This document shows, in pieces, positions 1 to 5,723 of a stretch of 11,347 nucleotides of DNA. The translations under genes were made by a program, and so were the position numbers. The notes beneath the pieces were generated by a model. It was given only the letters and a program-made list of their open reading frames with translations, did not search any database and was not told where the DNA came from. The stretch lies in the NCBI GenBank assembly GCA_900755005.1, contig CAAEEX010000004.1, forward strand, positions 1-11,347, written 5' to 3'. This DNA is from an uncultured Collinsella sp. (GTDB taxonomy: Bacteria > Actinomycetota > Coriobacteriia > Coriobacteriales > Coriobacteriaceae). Positions within the stretch are counted from its first letter, which is position 1, and each line of letters begins with the position of its first letter.

Positions 1-15
1 GTTGATATAGGGAGA

Positions 16-47
16 GGGCCTGACCCCATATCGTTGGGGCCAGGCCC
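16..47. terminator. Strong GC-rich hairpin, probable (bidirectional) terminator
   Basis: Arms 16-27 and 36-47 pair over 12 bp around an 8-nt loop. Read on the minus strand all 12 positions pair (one is G-U); on the plus strand one is an A-C mismatch. It lies 31 nt past the stop of the minus-strand AAA-ATPase fragment. The minus-side tail (TCTCCCTATA) is only moderately T-rich. The plus side is followed by GATTTTGCC, so the hairpin may also end a gene left of the window. Confidence 0.55.
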
Positions 48-78
48 GATTTTGCCTCTTGACAATGTCCTGCTCATA

Positions 79-561
79 TTAAAAGTCCAGCGATATCACA
101 GGGTGGCAGGCAAACTCATCCTGATAGCGCCCGCCACCCGCATCCCAAATCTGGGAACCAGCAAATAAGCCCCGATCGATCTGCCCGACCGTGGGTCGCT
201 CCAGAAAAGCCCTAAGCATCGACAGGTTCATGCTCTTGCCAAAGCCTTCGGGCCGGCAACACGCCACAACGGAAGCACCAGCATCCAAGATATCGGCAAT
301 AAACATTGTCTTATCGACTAGCACGCATCGATCCATGACCTCGGCAAAGTCATGTTCGCCGACCGGTAGCGCCCCGTTACCCGAGCGGTTGATCAACTCT
401 ACGCCATAGTAGGCAGTATCGCCGTAAATCGCCTGTTCAGACACCGTAACTTCTCCCTTAAAACGCAGCACGATGCCCATTGTATCGAGCAACTCAACCG
501 CAATGATGCCGTCATGCAGACGTTTCGGGCAACGGTAGCAACAAGAGCCCCGATGGGGCAT
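79..561 (-). pseudogene. Truncated AAA-ATPase-like protein fragment
   Basis: From the ATG at 561 this frame gives 160 residues (165 from a GTG at 576). The second half resembles the N-terminus of the 'AAA-ATPase-like' family (PF09820 type, usually about 500 residues and followed by a PD-(D/E)XK-like nuclease region): an LPVGEHDFAEVMD stretch, then VLVDKT, then RPEGFGKSMNLSML, which matches the family's degenerate Walker A (typically RPRRFGKT-LNLSML). The frame stops right after the strand HPVISLDF, before Walker B and the rest of the protein. No ribosome binding site precedes either start, and the GTG lies in the T-tract of the upstream gene's terminator. The first 60 residues, with a CCYRC cluster, are not recognised. 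I read this as a decayed remnant, not a working ATPase; a short expressed protein cannot be excluded. Confidence 0.6.
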
Positions 562-569
562 AACAAATC

Positions 570-588
570 GTTGCACAACAAAACGGGG
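570..588 (+). repeat. Left copy of an imperfect inverted repeat flanking the surface-protein gene
   Basis: The plus strand reads GTTGCACAACAAAACGGGG. Minus-strand 2365-2348 reads GTTGTGCAACAAACGGGG. The two match apart from the central CA/TG and one A, and both point inward toward the gene. This copy overlaps the left arm and T-tract of the terminator. A match of this quality could arise by chance in 11 kb. Confidence 0.25.
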
Positions 589-614
589 CCCAATGCATTC
601 GCACCGGACCCCGT
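575..614 (-). terminator. Intrinsic terminator of the surface-protein gene
   Basis: On the minus strand, arms 614-601 and 596-583 form a 14-bp stem (three G-U pairs, no mismatch) closed by the 4-nt loop GAAT, followed at once by TTTTGTTGTG. It lies 32 nt past the stop codon at 647. The plus-strand version would carry mismatches, so the minus orientation is favoured. Confidence 0.8.
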
Positions 615-646
615 CCCTACTCTTTAGTTATTCGGCAACCGAGAAG

Positions 647-2284
647 CTACTCCTCGGAACCGTCCTCACCAGCAGCCTTGTTCTGCTGATCGAGTTTATG
701 CTTACCGCTCACAATAGACGTGGCACCCAGCGTGGCCAGGCTTGCGCTCGCAAGGCTCGCCATCACGATGAGGTCGCCCGTCTTGGGCATATTGCCACCC
801 GAGGCCTTGGTCGTCGTGGTGGTCGTAGTCGTCGTGGTGGTGGTAGTAGCACCACCCTTATCCCCAGCCTTCTGAGCATCGGCGTCGGACTGTCTCGCGC
901 CCTCATCGGCGGCATCGGAACCGGAACCCTGGCCAGACGCCCCCTCATCAGAAGAAGAGCCACCGTTAATGCCAGCCGTCAAAGAAGATCCAAGCATGGA
1001 GCCGAGCTGCTCGCTGGCAGAAGGCTTATTACCCGTCGAGGAATCGGCGGCATTGGAGCCCTCACTCGAACCACCCTCGGAAGCATCGGAGCCAGAACCG
1101 TTGGAGGAGCCAGCATCGGCAGAGGAGTCACCAGCGCCGTTGGAAGTTCCCGCATCGGTGGAGCCAGAAGTCGTGCCGTCCGTAGCACCGTCAGAACCAG
1201 AAGTCGACGAATCGCCAGAAGTATCGCCGGCCGCAGCGCCACCAGACGTTGCTCCACCGTTACCGGCATCATCGCTGCCCGCATCAGTCGAGGGCGCATC
1301 AGTATCGTCATCCTCGCTAACGTCGCCATCGGTGCCAGGCGTCGGTGCGGAGGGAGCGGCGGGCGCCATGCTCGGACCGGGCGCCGGCGTGGGCGCGGGC
1401 TCAGGCTCCGCGGGCGCTGCCGCGGCAGCCTCGTCCTCGGCGATATAGACCAGGCAATCCTTGAGCTCATTGCGGTAGCGGTTCTTCCAGCCCTCGTGGT
1501 ACTGGGGCTGGCTTGCATACTTGCGCGCCACGTTATCAACCACGCTGTTGGAAAGCGCCGTCACAAACTCGCGGTCCGTCATGCTGTTGGAAAGGTTTGC
1601 CCAGCGGAAAAAGTCCTGGCAGCCACCCGTGCCGCACATATTGGTAATGCTCCAAACCATGCCCTTGACGCAATCGGCACGACCGGAAATATCAATGCCC
1701 AGAGCGTTCTTGAGCCACGACTCGGTCACCGCATAGTAGGAGTTGTACGCATAGGCATCCTGCAGCGCCGAGAACTCGGCCGGATCGGTGTTGTAAGCAC
1801 CCAGGAAAGCATCCTGCGCGATGCGGCCCAGCTCGGTAAGCTGGCCGTTCGCATACATAGGGTTGTTCGCGTTGGAAATCTCGCTGCCGCGGTCAATCGC
1901 GTCCTTAAGCATGCCGTACTTAGCAGAGTCGTAGTTATAGACCTGCTTCATAAACGGAACAAGCGACCAACGGCGATCGAGCTGGTAATAGCCCAGCGCG
2001 TTATAGCCGTCGCCATACGAAAAGCCCTGGTTATAGTTGCCGCGGCTCTCGTACTTGGTAAAGTACTTCATCTCGTCGGTCACATTGACAAACGAAACAC
2101 CCTGAACCGACCTCAGCACGCCCGAGAGAGACTGCTGGGTGTAGAGGCCCTTATCAATATCGGTGGCATCCGAGGCAACGCCCGGCGTGGGCTCCTCGGC
2201 TATAGCGGTTGTGGGTGCGGCAACGGCGCCAAACGATAGCGCCAGCGTCAGGCCCGCAACAATCGCGGAATGCTTGTGTTGCAT
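647..2284 (-). CDS. Secreted lysozyme-like protein with sortase (MPKTG) anchor
   Basis: The start at 2284 is chosen because GGGAGG lies 4 nt upstream and a signal peptide follows at once (hydrophobic core about residues 7-23, likely cleavage after AIA at residue 29). The reading frame is open for 26 more codons upstream, without signal features. The product is 545 residues. Residues about 45-285 resemble lysozyme-like/chitosanase-like domains of phage-type and 'VgrG-related' proteins: KYESRGN with candidate catalytic Glu79, then a GYYQLD stretch near 98-103, and WSITNMCGTGGC at 211-222. Residues about 286-475 are a low-complexity Pro/Ala, then Ser/Gly/Asp/Thr/Ala linker of wall-spanning type. 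A run of 13 Thr precedes NMPKTGD at 498-504, a variant LPXTG motif followed by a hydrophobic stretch (505-525). The 20-residue C-terminal tail is long and ends acidic (GEDGSEE), unlike the usual short basic tail. Wall anchoring is well supported; muramidase activity is a tentative fold-level guess. No sortase gene is in the window. Confidence 0.8.
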   Translation of the reverse strand: MQHKHSAIVAGLTLALSFGAVAAPTTAIAEEPTPGVASDATDIDKGLYTQQSLSGVLRSVQGVSFVNVTDEMKYFTKYESRGNYNQGFSYGDGYNALGYYQLDRRWSLVPFMKQVYNYDSAKYGMLKDAIDRGSEISNANNPMYANGQLTELGRIAQDAFLGAYNTDPAEFSALQDAYAYNSYYAVTESWLKNALGIDISGRADCVKGMVWSITNMCGTGGCQDFFRWANLSNSMTDREFVTALSNSVVDNVARKYASQPQYHEGWKNRYRNELKDCLVYIAEDEAAAAAPAEPEPAPTPAPGPSMAPAAPSAPTPGTDGDVSEDDDTDAPSTDAGSDDAGNGGATSGGAAAGDTSGDSSTSGSDGATDGTTSGSTDAGTSNGAGDSSADAGSSNGSGSDASEGGSSEGSNAADSSTGNKPSASEQLGSMLGSSLTAGINGGSSSDEGASGQGSGSDAADEGARQSDADAQKAGDKGGATTTTTTTTTTTTTKASGGNMPKTGDLIVMASLASASLATLGATSIVSGKHKLDQQNKAAGEDGSEE

Positions 2285-2336
2285 ACATCCTCCCTGCATT
2301 GGTGTGGTTAAAGTGTAGTTTGCAAAGATGGATTCA

Positions 2337-2364
2337 GTATTACAGCTCCCCGTTTGTTGCACAA
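2337..2364 (-). promoter_or_regulatory. Possible promoter of the surface-protein gene
   Basis: On the minus strand TTGTGC (2364-2359) and TAATAC (2342-2337) are 16 nt apart and lie about 53 nt before the start codon. The -35 sits inside the near-palindrome TTGTTG-CA-CAACAA (2354-2367), a possible operator. No convincing terminator separates this gene from the HEPN gene upstream, so readthrough from rrf2 is also possible. Confidence 0.3.
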
Positions 2365-2365
2365 C
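2348..2365 (-). repeat. Right copy of the imperfect inverted repeat flanking the surface-protein gene
   Basis: The minus strand reads GTTGTGCAACAAACGGGG, the inward-facing partner of 570-588. It overlaps the putative -35 element and the TTGTTG-N2-CAACAA near-palindrome, so it may simply be an operator. The significance is low. Confidence 0.25.
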
Positions 2366-2410
2366 AACCCATCGGTAAACGGCAACAACCCTCTGCGAAA
2401 TCTTAAGGGA

Positions 2411-2830
2411 TTAAACAAACTGGTCGTCGGGCGCCAGCAGAAGCTCGCCGTAACGCTCCGTCAGGCCGTCCCTCAACTGACAGAAAGCGGGGATATAGAC
2501 GTTCAAGATGCGCTGAATCAAATCTTGAGCGAGCTTGTTGTCATAAATATGAACGTTCGTGTTACGGTCTCTGAGCATATCTAGCCAGGCCGCCTCATCA
2601 ATAAAGTCGTAGAATCGGTAGGACTCCTTCAAGATGGCACGAGGAGACCCCGACGCGGCAAGCGTGGCGCCCTCATACTCGAGCAGACGCTTAAGGAGCG
2701 TAATTGAGATACCGAAAACCTGCTCATAGATATACGCACATCCGGAGACAACATAGTCGTTGTCGAAATCTTGGAATCGAGCTGTCTCTAGCAGTGCCAG
2801 ACGCGAATCAAAGGCTTCGTACGACTTCAC
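2411..2830 (-). CDS. HEPN-domain protein, HI0074/HepT-like (nucleotidyltransferase substrate-binding family)
   Basis: The product is 139 residues, all predicted helical, of the 'nucleotidyltransferase substrate-binding protein, HI0074' type (PF08780, HEPN superfamily). The diagnostic motif is LRDRNTNVHIYD at 86-97: R89-x4-H94-x-Y96 matches the RX4HXY signature of HEPN ribonuclease toxins of HEPN/MNT systems, in which the MNT partner nucleotidylates the Tyr. Family members usually sit beside a small MNT nucleotidyltransferase gene; none is visible on either side here. Translation probably starts at GTG 2830, with AGGGG 9 nt upstream overlapping the rrf2 stop codon, which suggests translational coupling. 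The frame is continuous with rrf2 apart from that TAG. Base composition is visibly less GC-rich than the suf genes, consistent with acquired DNA. RNase or toxin activity is inferred from the motif only. Confidence 0.85.
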   Translation of the reverse strand: MKSYEAFDSRLALLETARFQDFDNDYVVSGCAYIYEQVFGISITLLKRLLEYEGATLAASGSPRAILKESYRFYDFIDEAAWLDMLRDRNTNVHIYDNKLAQDLIQRILNVYIPAFCQLRDGLTERYGELLLAPDDQFV

Positions 2831-2842
2831 GAAAGCCAGCCC

Positions 2843-3274
2843 CTACAGCTTAATGTCAAAGTTGATCTCGGGGACGGCGGCTAGGTCGGCCAGCGTCACG
2901 CCGTCGACGTACTTTTCGATCACGTCGTCCAGCCCGCGCCAGAACTTGACCGTTGAGCACAGGTCACTGCGGGTACAGCTGTTATCGATGCCATCGCACG
3001 CCACCGGGGCCGTGCTGCCCTCGACGGCGCGCAGGATGTCGCCGGCACGCACCTCGGCCGGGTCCTTGGCCATCATGTAGCCGCCGCCCTTGCCGCGCAC
3101 GCTCTTAAGCAGGCCCGCCTTCATAAGCGGACGAACCAGCTGTTCCAAGTACTTTTGTGAGATATGCTCGCGGTCGGCGACCTCGCGCAGGGCAATATTG
3201 CCTTCGGCGTCGCCCAACGCTGCGATATAGATCATCAGTCGGAGGGCATAGCGGCCCTTGGAAGAAATGAGCAT
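2843..3274 (-). CDS. Rrf2-family (IscR-like) Fe-S-responsive transcriptional regulator
   Basis: The product is 143 residues from ATG 3274, chosen for the GGGAGGG 5 nt upstream and the typical Rrf2 N-terminus MLISSKGRYALRLM. A longer frame to 3349 lacks these signals. The winged helix-turn-helix spans about residues 1-75 (LREVADREHISQKYLEQL as the HTH, GKGGGYM as the wing). C93, C100 and C106 form C-x6-C-x5-C, close to the C-x5-C-x5-C that holds the [2Fe-2S] cluster in E. coli IscR. The His two residues after IscR's third-Cys neighbour (CxxH) is replaced by Val, so a fourth ligand would have to come from elsewhere. The gene is divergent from sufCBDSU across a 223-nt operator-rich region, so it is very probably the suf regulator and probably autoregulated. 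An exact name (iscR, sufR) is not assigned because those names belong to defined orthologues. Confidence 0.92.
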   Translation of the reverse strand: MLISSKGRYALRLMIYIAALGDAEGNIALREVADREHISQKYLEQLVRPLMKAGLLKSVRGKGGGYMMAKDPAEVRAGDILRAVEGSTAPVACDGIDNSCTRSDLCSTVKFWRGLDDVIEKYVDGVTLADLAAVPEINFDIKL

Positions 3275-3294
3275 ACCTACCCTCCCGTCGCACC

Positions 3295-3368
3295 TGGGAC
3301 TAAATATCCTGGAGTGTTTGTCCCAAATCATAAGTAAGCGGGACAACAAACCTGGTTATTTTGTCCCA
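3295..3368. promoter_or_regulatory. Cluster of four alternating GGGAC/GTCCC boxes upstream of rrf2
   Basis: Four boxes alternate in orientation: TGGGACTAAA (3295-3304), TTTGTCCCA (3317-3325), CGGGACAACAAA (3339-3350) and TTTTGTCCCA (3359-3368). Core-to-core spacings are 24, 20 and 23 nt, about two helical turns. Boxes 1/2 pair over 6 bp, boxes 2/3 over 7 and boxes 3/4 over 7. They surround the putative rrf2 -10 element, as repressor operators often do. An alternative is a REP-like repeat cluster unrelated to rrf2 control. Confidence 0.5.
3327..3332 (-). promoter_or_regulatory. Putative -10 element of the rrf2-HEPN transcript
   Basis: The minus strand reads TATGAT, 5 of 6 to the sigma-70 -10 consensus, 52 nt before the rrf2 start. 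No good -35 is seen at 16-18 nt (CAGGTT or ACCAGG). One GGGAC box lies just upstream and another spans the likely start point. Confidence 0.4.
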
Positions 3369-3376
3369 CAATCTGA

Positions 3377-3401
3377 AAAGTCGAGTGGATTAGTCGGGTT
3401 T
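3377..3401 (+). promoter_or_regulatory. IscR type-1-like operator at the suf promoter
   Basis: The two halves, AAAGTCGAGT and TAGTCGGGTTT, are separated by GGAT. By my count they match the remembered E. coli IscR type-1 consensus (ATASYYGACT-RWWW-YAGTCRRSTAT) at 21 of 25 positions. The site ends 4 nt before the suf -35 hexamer. In addition TTAGTC (3390-3395) and GACTAA (3408-3413) form a 6-bp inverted repeat whose right arm overlaps that hexamer. Confidence 0.55.
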
Positions 3402-3405
3402 TCCC

Positions 3406-3433
3406 TTGACTAACGCCGAACCCATAGTAACTT
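3406..3433 (+). promoter_or_regulatory. Putative promoter of sufCBDSU
   Basis: TTGACT (3406-3411), 5 of 6 to the -35 consensus, is 16 nt from TAACTT (3428-3433). Start codon 3498 would leave a leader of about 55 nt containing a small hairpin (GGTTT 3454-3458 with AAACC 3462-3466). Overlap of the -35 with the GACTAA half-site suggests repression by the neighbouring Rrf2 protein. Confidence 0.45.
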
Positions 3434-3497
3434 TATTCCGAGAAGATTCCTAGGGTTTCGTAAACCTATGAGTACACCATATACAGAGAGGGACAGC

Positions 3498-4298
3498 ATG
3501 AGCGCAAATCCGCTGCTTTCCATCGAAGGTCTGACCGCCTCCGTGGACGAGAAGACCATCCTCCACAACGTCAACCTCAACGTCGCCGCCGGCGAGACCC
3601 ACGTGCTGATGGGACCCAACGGCGCCGGCAAGTCCACCCTCGGCCATCTGGTCATGGGCGACCCCGTCTACACCGTGCAGGACGGCCGCATCGTCTTTGA
3701 CGGCCAGGACATCACCGAGCTCACCACCGACAAGCGCTCCCGCGCCGGCCTGTTCCTGAGCTTCCAGGCACCGGTCGAGATCCCCGGCGTGCCGCTGTCG
3801 AGCTTTTTGCGCGCCAGCATCGCCGGCCGCCCCGGCCTGGAGATGAAGGGCAAGGAGTTCCGCCGTCGCGTCAAGGAGCTCGCGGCCGAGCTCAACATGG
3901 ATACCGCCTACCTCAACCGCGAGCTGGGCGTGGGCTTCTCGGGCGGCGAGAAGAAGAAGGTCGAGATGCTCCAGCTCCTGCTGCTGCAGCCCAAGCTCGC
4001 CATCCTGGACGAAACCGACTCCGGACTGGACGTCGACGCCCTGTCCACCGTCAGCCACGGCATGGACGCCTACCGCAAGAGCTGCGACGGCTCCATGCTC
4101 ATCATCACGCACAACACGCGCATCCTGGAGCACCTGGATGTCGACCGCGTCCACGTTATGGTCAAGGGCCACATCGTGCGCGAGGACGACGCCTCGCTGA
4201 TCCCCTGGATCGACAAGAACGGCTTTGAGACCTTCGAGCGCGAGGCCGCCGAGCAGCGCGCCCAGGTCGAGGCCGCCGCTGCCGAGCAGCAGGCGTAA
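3498..4298 (+). CDS. sufC: Fe-S cluster assembly ATPase SufC
   Basis: The product is a 266-residue ABC-type ATPase, the energy subunit of the cytosolic SufBCD scaffold complex. Visible motifs are Walker A GPNGAGKST (39-47), Q-loop Q90, signature FSGGEKKK (147-154), Walker B with catalytic Glu LAILDETDSGLD (167-178) and H-loop His205. The FSGGEKKK and ETDSGLD forms are diagnostic for SufC within ABC proteins. ATG 3498 is preferred over the in-frame ATG 3468 because AGAGGGA lies just upstream and the protein then begins at the usual place; 3468 has no ribosome binding site. An Ala/Glu/Gln-rich tail (about 249-266) makes it slightly longer than E. coli SufC. It is the first gene of the operon, with 12 nt to sufB. 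Confidence 0.97.
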   Translation: MSANPLLSIEGLTASVDEKTILHNVNLNVAAGETHVLMGPNGAGKSTLGHLVMGDPVYTVQDGRIVFDGQDITELTTDKRSRAGLFLSFQAPVEIPGVPLSSFLRASIAGRPGLEMKGKEFRRRVKELAAELNMDTAYLNRELGVGFSGGEKKKVEMLQLLLLQPKLAILDETDSGLDVDALSTVSHGMDAYRKSCDGSMLIITHNTRILEHLDVDRVHVMVKGHIVREDDASLIPWIDKNGFETFEREAAEQRAQVEAAAAEQQA

Positions 4299-4310
4299 AG
4301 GGGCGACGCA

Positions 4311-5723
4311 ATGACCAAGAACCGCACCGAGGTCGCGGACATCGACCGCAGCCTCTACGACTTCACCTATGGCGAGGAGGGATTCGAGCGCCTCGACGCC
4401 GGCATCACGCCCGACATCGTGCGCGAAATCAGCGCCAAGAAGGACGAGCCGCAGTGGATGCTCGACCTGCGCCTCAAGTCCCTCGAGATCTTTAACCGCT
4501 TCCCGGATCCGACGTGGGGTCCCTCCATCGAGGGTCTGGACATAGACAACATCGTCACCTACGTCAAGCCCAACACCGACCAAAAGCACGACTGGGAGTC
4601 GGTGCCCGACGACATCAAGAACACCTTTGAGCGCCTGGGCATCCCCGAGGCCGAGCGTAGCTACCTGGCGGGCGTCGGCGCGCAGTACGACTCCGAGCTC
4701 GTCTACCACAACATGCAGGACACCGCGTCCAAGATGGGAATAGTCTACTCCGGCATCGAGGAGGCCCTGCACGACCCGCAGTGGGAGCCGCTCATCCACG
4801 AGAAGTTTATGACGCTTATCCCGCCCACCGACCACAAGTTTGCGGCCCTGCACGGTGCCGTGTGGTCGGGCGGCTCGTTTGTCTACGTGCCCAAGGGCAC
4901 CAAGCTCGATTTTCCGCTGCAGAGCTACTTCCGTCTCAACGCCAAGGGCGCCGGTCAGTTTGAGCACACGCTCATCATCGTCGAAGACGATGCCGACCTG
5001 CACTTTATCGAGGGCTGCTCCGCGCCCAAGTACAACGTGGCAAACCTCCACGCCGGCGCTGTCGAGCTGTTTGTGGGCAAGCGTGCGCACCTGCGCTACT
5101 CGACCATCGAGAACTGGTCCAAGAACATGTACAACCTCAACACCAAGCGTGCGCGCGTGGACGAGGACGGCGACATCGAGTGGATCAGCGGCTCCTTCGG
5201 CAGCCACGTGGGCTATCTCTACCCTATGAGCGTGCTCAACGGCCGCCGCGCCCGCTCGAGCTTTACCGGCATCACCTTTGCCGGCGCCGGCCAGAACCTC
5301 GACACCGGCTGTAAGGTCGTACTCAACGCGCCCGAGACCTCGGCGACCGTCGAGACCAAGGGCATCTCCAAGAGCGGTGGCATCCAGACCTTCCGTAGCT
5401 CTATCGTGGCCACGCCCAAGGCCGAGGACTCCAAGGCAACCGTGAGCTGCCAGTCGCTGATGCTCGACGACCAGAGCCGCTCCGATACCATCCCCGCCAT
5501 GGACATCCGCGCCAAGAACGTCGACATCGGCCACGAGGCCACCATCGGCCGCATCGGCGACGACAAGGTGTTCTACCTGATGAGCCGCGGCATCTCGGAG
5601 GAAGAGGCCCGCACCATGATCGTCAACGGCTTTGCCAACCCGGTCTCCAAGGAACTGCCGCTTGAGTACGCCGTCGAGATGAACAACCTGATCAAGCTCG
5701 AGATGGAAGGAGCGATCGGATAA
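4311..5723 (+). CDS. sufB: Fe-S cluster assembly scaffold protein SufB
   Basis: The product is 470 residues, the usual length for Gram-positive SufB. SufB receives persulfide sulfur and builds the nascent cluster at its interface with SufD. Landmarks are IEGCSAPKYN with C236, matching the sulfur-accepting Cys of E. coli (C254), the Cys in DTGCKV (334), the conserved VSCQSLMLDDQS with C380 (E. coli C405 position, at the SufB-SufD interface), and GHEATIG with H408/E409. The beta-helical core spans about 180-400. AAGGGG precedes the start. The stop and the sufD start share an A in TAATG, so translation is coupled. Confidence 0.97.
   Translation: MTKNRTEVADIDRSLYDFTYGEEGFERLDAGITPDIVREISAKKDEPQWMLDLRLKSLEIFNRFPDPTWGPSIEGLDIDNIVTYVKPNTDQKHDWESVPDDIKNTFERLGIPEAERSYLAGVGAQYDSELVYHNMQDTASKMGIVYSGIEEALHDPQWEPLIHEKFMTLIPPTDHKFAALHGAVWSGGSFVYVPKGTKLDFPLQSYFRLNAKGAGQFEHTLIIVEDDADLHFIEGCSAPKYNVANLHAGAVELFVGKRAHLRYSTIENWSKNMYNLNTKRARVDEDGDIEWISGSFGSHVGYLYPMSVLNGRRARSSFTGITFAGAGQNLDTGCKVVLNAPETSATVETKGISKSGGIQTFRSSIVATPKAEDSKATVSCQSLMLDDQSRSDTIPAMDIRAKNVDIGHEATIGRIGDDKVFYLMSRGISEEEARTMIVNGFANPVSKELPLEYAVEMNNLIKLEMEGAIG

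Noticed and set aside
809..847. Triplet repeat behind the poly-Thr run as a phase-variable slippage tract
   Set aside because: The 13 Thr codons mix ACC, ACG and ACT irregularly, so it is not a pure short repeat; triplet changes would also keep the frame.
593..2239. Long plus-strand open frame (548 codons), Arg-rich
   Set aside because: It lies opposite the surface-protein gene, which has a signal peptide, ribosome binding site, sorting signal and terminator. The Arg/Gly/Ile-rich product is the mirror of the Ser/Gly/Asp/Thr linker, and it has no ribosome binding site.
2285..2362. Upstream GTG start for the surface protein
   Set aside because: It would place 26 residues before a clear signal peptide and overlap the putative promoter; ATG 2284 has a good ribosome binding site.
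3468..3497. Upstream ATG adding 10 residues to SufC
   Set aside because: There is no ribosome binding site before 3468, whereas 3498 has one and matches the family start.
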